Source of the DNA: an uncultured Alphaproteobacteria bacterium
Lineage (GTDB): Bacteria; Pseudomonadota; Alphaproteobacteria; UBA7985
NCBI GenBank assembly: GCA_905479265.1
Contig: CAJQLX010000014.1
Coordinates: forward strand, 123,727-187,726
Direction of reading: 5' to 3'
Length of the DNA stretch: 64,000 nt
Below, in pieces: positions 59,799 through 64,000 of this stretch. Within the stretch, counting starts at the first letter, position 1; every line of letters starts with the position of its first letter. Made by a program: the position numbers and the translations under genes. Below the pieces are notes generated by a model. The model ran no database searches. It saw nothing but the letters and a program-made list of their open reading frames with translations, and had not been told where the DNA came from.

Positions 59799-60019
59799 GT
59801 CTCTCTGTACCGTGGAACCTGAAGGTTTTGAACCGTTGAGTGGACGAAGGCCGCGGGGTGCAAAACTATTGCTGGGTTTGTACCGCACACGCGCGCCGCG
59901 CCAAGGTCAACCGCGAAGAACCGGGCGTAGCTCTGTGTTGATGCGTGCGCCCACGCACTGGGCGAGCGGGCGCTGCATCCCATATTAGCCAATGAACCGG
60001 GAATATAGGAAACAGAACC

Positions 60020-60778
60020 TTGAGCCACGACAACCGCGTCACTGCCGCCTTTATTATCATCGGCAACGAAATCCTCAGCGGCCGCACACAGGATGCCAAC
60101 CTCTCATTTCTGGCACAGCGGCTGGGTGAAATTGGCATTCAGGTCGCCGAGGCCCGCGTGATTCCAGACATCGAGCAAACCATCATCGACACCGTTCTCG
60201 AATTGTCCGGCAAAGTCGATTACGTCTTTACCTCCGGCGGCATTGGCCCCACCCACGATGACATCACCGCCGATGCCATCGCCAAGGCCTTTGGCACCGA
60301 AACCTTTGAACACCCCGAGGCCGTTGCCGTGCTTGAGCGGCATTATGCACAGGGCGAGTTCAACCAAGCGCGCCGAAAAATGGCGCGGGTGCCGCGGGGG
60401 GCGAGCTTGCTGGAAAACCCCGTCTCTTCTGCCCCCGGCTTTAAAATCGAAAACGTCCACGTGCTGGCGGGTGTGCCCAAGATCATGCATGCGATGGTCG
60501 ACATGCTGCTGCCGTCGTTGACGGGTGGTTCTGTTGTTGAGAGCCGGACCATCACGGTGCTGATCGGAGAATCGGTTATCGCCACCGAAATGGGCGCGGT
60601 GCAGGATGCCTACGGCGACATCGATGTGGGCTCTTACCCGTACTTCAAGCCGGGCGCATCGGGGACGTCGATTGTCCTGCGCGGGTCAAATATTGCCATG
60701 TTGGACGAAGCGCTTGGGGCGATCCGTGCCAAGCTGGAAGCCCGCGATATCGAAATCTGGACGGGCGACCACAAGTAA
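60020..60778 (+). CDS. Molybdopterin-binding protein, CinA N-terminal type
   Basis: A 252-residue protein with a MoaB/MogA-like domain: AFIIIGNEILSGRTQDANLS, YVFTSGGIGPTHDDITADAI and SAPGFKIENVHVLAGVPKIM. It matches the N-terminal half of CinA but lacks the C-terminal nicotinamide-nucleotide deamidase domain. Only a TTG start fits (AGGA at 9-nt spacing); no in-frame ATG lies close by. Confidence 0.85.
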   Translation: MSHDNRVTAAFIIIGNEILSGRTQDANLSFLAQRLGEIGIQVAEARVIPDIEQTIIDTVLELSGKVDYVFTSGGIGPTHDDITADAIAKAFGTETFEHPEAVAVLERHYAQGEFNQARRKMARVPRGASLLENPVSSAPGFKIENVHVLAGVPKIMHAMVDMLLPSLTGGSVVESRTITVLIGESVIATEMGAVQDAYGDIDVGSYPYFKPGASGTSIVLRGSNIAMLDEALGAIRAKLEARDIEIWTGDHK

Positions 60779-60800
60779 AGGCCCTTGTCTTTGTCTTTAC

Positions 60801-60830
60801 CACGCCGGGGGGCTTCCGCGCCCCCGGTCC
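60801..60830. terminator. Weak GC hairpin between convergent genes
   Basis: CCGGGGG and CCCCCGG (about 7 bp) sit between the molybdopterin-binding gene and valS. T-runs are poor on both strands, so its terminator role is uncertain. Confidence 0.35.
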
Positions 60831-60845
60831 GTTTGGTCGCCGGCG

Positions 60846-63518
60846 CTAGCCCAGTGCCTTCAGCCGCTCCAACGCTGCTTGAACCCCGGCCTTCGCCTGT
60901 TCAGCATCAGCCAGAAGCCCCTTGTTCTTGGCAATAACCTCTTCCGGTGCGCGAGCGACAAAGTTCTCGTTGCTCAACATGCCCGTTAGCTTGCCAATGG
61001 TGCCATCGTGCTTGGCCATATCCTTGGTCAGGCGGTCGATTTCTGCGGAAATGTCCAGCAGCCCTTCGAGCGGAATGACAAAGGTCGCTTCTTCAACAAC
61101 AACCTGCGCCGCGCCCTTGGGCATCTCCCCGGTCAGCACATCGATGGAGTCCAACCGCGCCAGTTTCATCAGCTGGTCCCGGTTGCGGGTCACGCGCGCG
61201 AGCGTCGTCTCGTTGCCGCCGCTGACTTGCAGCGCTACTTTCGCGCCCGCCGGAATATTCAGCTCAGCCCGCGCTGTCCGGATCGCAGAAATCGCACCAA
61301 TCAACCATTCAATCTCCGCAACCGCAGCATCGGTGCTGGCTGGCAGTTCGATCGTCTCTGGCCACGCTGCAGTGATCAAGCGCTGACCGGATTTGTGCGC
61401 CGCATCCGCAACAAACTGCTCAAACAGCGCTTCGCTGACAAAAGGCATGATCGGATGCGCGAGATGCACCAAGCGATCCAAGGCCCAAGCCATCGTAGAC
61501 CGCGTCTCGGTCAACATTTCGGTGTTTTCGGTGTCATAGAGCATCGGCTTGGACAGCTCGATGTACCAATCACAGAACTCGTGCCAAATGAACTGATACA
61601 GCGCAGAGGCCGCGCCGTCATAGCGGTAGCCCTCCAGTGCCGTATCCATCGCCGCGACAGTCTCATTCACACGGCTAACAATCCACGTGTTCAGAACGTG
61701 CGTAACCCCTGCTGGATCAAAGCCATCGGCGATTTTCGCCTCGTTCATCTCGGCAAAGCGAACAGCATTCCACAGCTTCGTGGTGAAGTTTCGGTACCCC
61801 TCAACGCGGCTTTCCGCGAGCTTGATGTCACGGCCCGGCGCCGCCAACGCCGTCATGGTAAAGCGCAGAGCATCCGCGCCGTATTTTTCGATCAGGTCCA
61901 ATGGATCGATCACGTTGCCTTTGGACTTGGACATTTTCTGCCCAAACTGATCCCGCACCAGCGTGTGAATGTAGACCGTGCGAAACGGAACATCGCCCAT
62001 AAAGTGCAGGCCCATCATCATCATCCGGGCAACCCAGAAAAAGATAATATCCCAGCCCGTAACGAGCACATTGCCCGGGTAGTATTTGTCCAGCTCCGGT
62101 GTCTTTTCCGGCCAACCCAGCGTCGAAAATGGCCACAGCGCGGAGCTGAACCACGTATCCAGAACGTCTTCGTCCTGTGCCAGCGCCGTGGGGCTGCCAT
62201 AGTGCGCGTCGGCTTCCGCCTGCGCTTCTTCTGCCGTGTGGCCGACAAAAACCTTGCCGTCGGGGCCATACCAAGCCGGGATTTGATGCCCCCACCACAG
62301 CTGTCGAGAAATACACCACGGCTGGATGTTGCGCATCCAATGGAAGTAGTTGTCCGCGAAGCTCTCCGGAACGAATTTCGTGCGCCCGTCTTCCACCGCA
62401 GCAATCGCTGGCTCAGCCAGTTTTTGCGCGTTGGCGTACCACTGATCCGTCAGCCAAGGCTCAATCACGGTTCCCGAGCGATCCCCATGCGGGACCATGT
62501 GAACATGATTGTCGATCTTCTCTAAACAGCCAAGGGCTTCAAGATCTGCAACCACCTTCTTGCGCGCAGCAAAACGATCCAGCCCCTGATAAGCCGCTGG
62601 AACCTCTTCGTTCAGCGTGCCGTCAGCGTTCAGAATATTGATCATTTCCAGATCATTCCGCTTGCCGACTTCGAAGTCGTTGAAATCGTGCGCCGGGGTA
62701 ATTTTGACCGCGCCAGAACCGGTTTCCGGGTCCGCATAGTCATCGGCAACGATGGGGATCAAGCGCCCAACAAGCGGCAGTTTGACGTGCTTACCCACCA
62801 GATCCGTATAGCGCTCGTCCGCCGGATTCACAGCCACGCCGGTGTCACCCAGCATGGTCTCTGGCCGCGTCGTTGCAACCGTAATGGAGCGCCCGTCTTC
62901 GCCATCGATGGGATAGCGAAAATGCCAAAGATTGCCGTCGACTTCCTTTTGCTCGACTTCGAGATCAGAAACAGCCGTCTTGAGCTTGGTGTCCCAATTC
63001 ACCAGCCGCTTGTCTTTATAAATCAAGCCCTCGCGGTACAGCTGAACAAACGTCGTCTTTACCGCTTGGCTCAGGCCCGCATCCATCGTGAAGCGCTCAC
63101 GATCCCAATCGGGTGTCGCGCCGAGGTAGCGGAGCTGCTTGGTGATCGTGCTGCCGGACTCTTCTTTCCACTCCCACGCGCGGCGCAGGAACTCTTCTCG
63201 GCCAATGTCTTGCTTGGTCAGCCCTTCTGCGTCGAGCTTGCGGTCGATGATGGCTTGTACCGCAATACCGGCGTGGTCCGTTCCGGGCTGATGCAGCGTG
63301 TCGCGCTGACGCATGCGGTAGTACCGCACCAAAACATCTTGCAACGTGAACGTCAGTCCGTGCCCCATGTGCAGCGTGCCGGTCACGTTCGGCGGCGGCA
63401 TCATGATCGCGTAGGGCTCTTTGGACGAGGCAGGGTCGGCAGCAAACGCACCAGAACTCTCCCACGCTTCGCGGTATTTGGCTTCAGCGGCGGCAGAGTC
63501 AAAAGTTTTGTCGAGCAT
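60846..63518 (-). CDS. valS: Valyl-tRNA synthetase
   Basis: An 890-residue class I synthetase: HIGH motif in PPPNVTGTLHMGHGL, the editing domain (TTRPETMLGDTGVAVNP), KMSKS in FGQKMSKSKGNVIDPLDLIE, anticodon-binding domain, and a C-terminal coiled coil (EIDRLTKDMAKHDGTIGKLT). Length is usual for the bacterial enzyme. Confidence 0.98.
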   Translation of the reverse strand: MLDKTFDSAAAEAKYREAWESSGAFAADPASSKEPYAIMMPPPNVTGTLHMGHGLTFTLQDVLVRYYRMRQRDTLHQPGTDHAGIAVQAIIDRKLDAEGLTKQDIGREEFLRRAWEWKEESGSTITKQLRYLGATPDWDRERFTMDAGLSQAVKTTFVQLYREGLIYKDKRLVNWDTKLKTAVSDLEVEQKEVDGNLWHFRYPIDGEDGRSITVATTRPETMLGDTGVAVNPADERYTDLVGKHVKLPLVGRLIPIVADDYADPETGSGAVKITPAHDFNDFEVGKRNDLEMINILNADGTLNEEVPAAYQGLDRFAARKKVVADLEALGCLEKIDNHVHMVPHGDRSGTVIEPWLTDQWYANAQKLAEPAIAAVEDGRTKFVPESFADNYFHWMRNIQPWCISRQLWWGHQIPAWYGPDGKVFVGHTAEEAQAEADAHYGSPTALAQDEDVLDTWFSSALWPFSTLGWPEKTPELDKYYPGNVLVTGWDIIFFWVARMMMMGLHFMGDVPFRTVYIHTLVRDQFGQKMSKSKGNVIDPLDLIEKYGADALRFTMTALAAPGRDIKLAESRVEGYRNFTTKLWNAVRFAEMNEAKIADGFDPAGVTHVLNTWIVSRVNETVAAMDTALEGYRYDGAASALYQFIWHEFCDWYIELSKPMLYDTENTEMLTETRSTMAWALDRLVHLAHPIMPFVSEALFEQFVADAAHKSGQRLITAAWPETIELPASTDAAVAEIEWLIGAISAIRTARAELNIPAGAKVALQVSGGNETTLARVTRNRDQLMKLARLDSIDVLTGEMPKGAAQVVVEEATFVIPLEGLLDISAEIDRLTKDMAKHDGTIGKLTGMLSNENFVARAPEEVIAKNKGLLADAEQAKAGVQAALERLKALG

Positions 63519-63632
63519 GATCTTCAGTCTTGAAAAGGCTTGGAATTTTGAAGCAAGGCACCACGAAGGAGGCTCGGGTTCAAGCTCGGATAAGGCTTAG
63601 GAGAGCTGCGAAGCTCGCGTTGATCCGTCGTT

Positions 63633-64000
63633 TTACCGCCGCACATGCTTCTGACGTTCGACCCATTCATCGACGACAGCCTGCAAATCGGCCTTCAAGG
63701 ACTCCCAATCGGTATCGCCCACAATGGGCAACGCCAACTCAGACAGGCCCAAACCGTCCGTTTCCGCACCCGCACGCAGGTCACGGCCCGGCCCGCTTGA
63801 TGGCGCGGCGGGAGCTTGCACAGCGTTGATTTCCACCGCTTGGGGTACGTCTGTATGCATGCGGGGTGGAACGATTGTCTCAACCGGTGCAGAGCCTTGC
63901 TGCTCTCTGGCTTTCAACGCTTTGGGCAGTGGGGGCAGTTTGGTGCGGCGGGTGTGCAGAGTGCCCAGGCGCTTTTGTTGGGCCCGAATGCTATCGGGCA
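63633..64000 (-). CDS. Hypothetical protein (5' truncated at window edge)
   Basis: The frame is open to the right edge; 121 C-terminal residues are visible. The sequence is Pro/Ala/Arg-rich with low-complexity stretches (TLHTRRTKLPPLPKALKARE) and closes with a predicted helix (WESLKADLQAVVDEWVERQK). No family is recognised. It is upstream of valS on the same strand with a 114-bp gap. Confidence 0.55.
   Translation of the reverse strand, partial: PDSIRAQQKRLGTLHTRRTKLPPLPKALKAREQQGSAPVETIVPPRMHTDVPQAVEINAVQAPAAPSSGPGRDLRAGAETDGLGLSELALPIVGDTDWESLKADLQAVVDEWVERQKHVRR

Overview
The window is a chromosomal segment from an alphaproteobacterium, most probably a marine Rhodobacterales (Roseobacter-type) bacterium. 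The pointers are moderate GC content and very tight packing, the aroQ-accB-accC-aat cluster with a convergent DUF2155 gene, the DUF1491 and DUF455 families, an inositol-phosphatase-type HisN, a SelO pseudokinase, alphaproteobacterial-style ribosomal proteins L3 and L22 with long charged tails, and a TauABC-like transporter. No species-level claim is made. No phage, insertion sequence or CRISPR array was seen.

Layout. 1-14 kb: a truncated peptidoglycan-binding repeat protein, an OmpA-type lipoprotein, an ABC-F ATPase, an FMN-split-barrel protein, release factor 3 coupled to a DUF1491 gene, a long coiled-coil OmpA-domain envelope protein, SelO, a DM13-like membrane protein, an L,D-transpeptidase lipoprotein, and hisN-tdk. 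14-21 kb: yaaA overlaps the RGG-repeat tail of a DEAD-box helicase, then a LEA-type lipoprotein and a leftward operon cysE-nifS-tupB-tupA joined by three 4-nt overlaps. 21-29.6 kb: a small ORF plus a DUF2155 gene facing aroQ-accB-accC-aat, then a DsbA-like protein, an aminotransferase, a TetR regulator, a DUF455 ferritin-like protein and a Bcp peroxiredoxin. 29.7-33.3 kb: one 1166-residue AsmA/DUF3971 protein.

33.5-43.9 kb is the translation block, all leftward: rpsL-rpsG-fusA-tuf-rpsJ-rplC-rplD-rplW-rplB-rpsS-rplV-rpsC-rplP-rpmC-rpsQ. A candidate strong promoter lies about 275 nt upstream of rpsL, and an intrinsic terminator follows rpsQ, so the block is cut off from the spc genes and from rpoBC. 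44-51 kb: an orphan membrane protein, mnmA, an elongator tRNA-Met, a solitary N6-adenine DNA methyltransferase, and a taurine-type ABC transporter with an oversized permease. 51.7-64 kb: katG, a ferredoxin reductase, a patatin, a class II aldolase-like protein, an LpxL-type acyltransferase, a PfkB sugar kinase, NAD kinase, a CinA-type molybdopterin-binding protein, valS and the end of an unidentified gene.

The most interesting points are the cysteine/sulfur/tungstate operon lacking its ATPase gene, the permease carrying about 350 extra residues, the two long antisense coding overlaps at convergent gene ends, the RGG repeat array, the isolated ribosomal block with an unusual palindrome at its end, the orphan methyltransferase beside a tRNA, and a pair of inverted DnaA-box-like 9-mers in a gene-free gap. 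No wholly new defence or mobile system was recognised.
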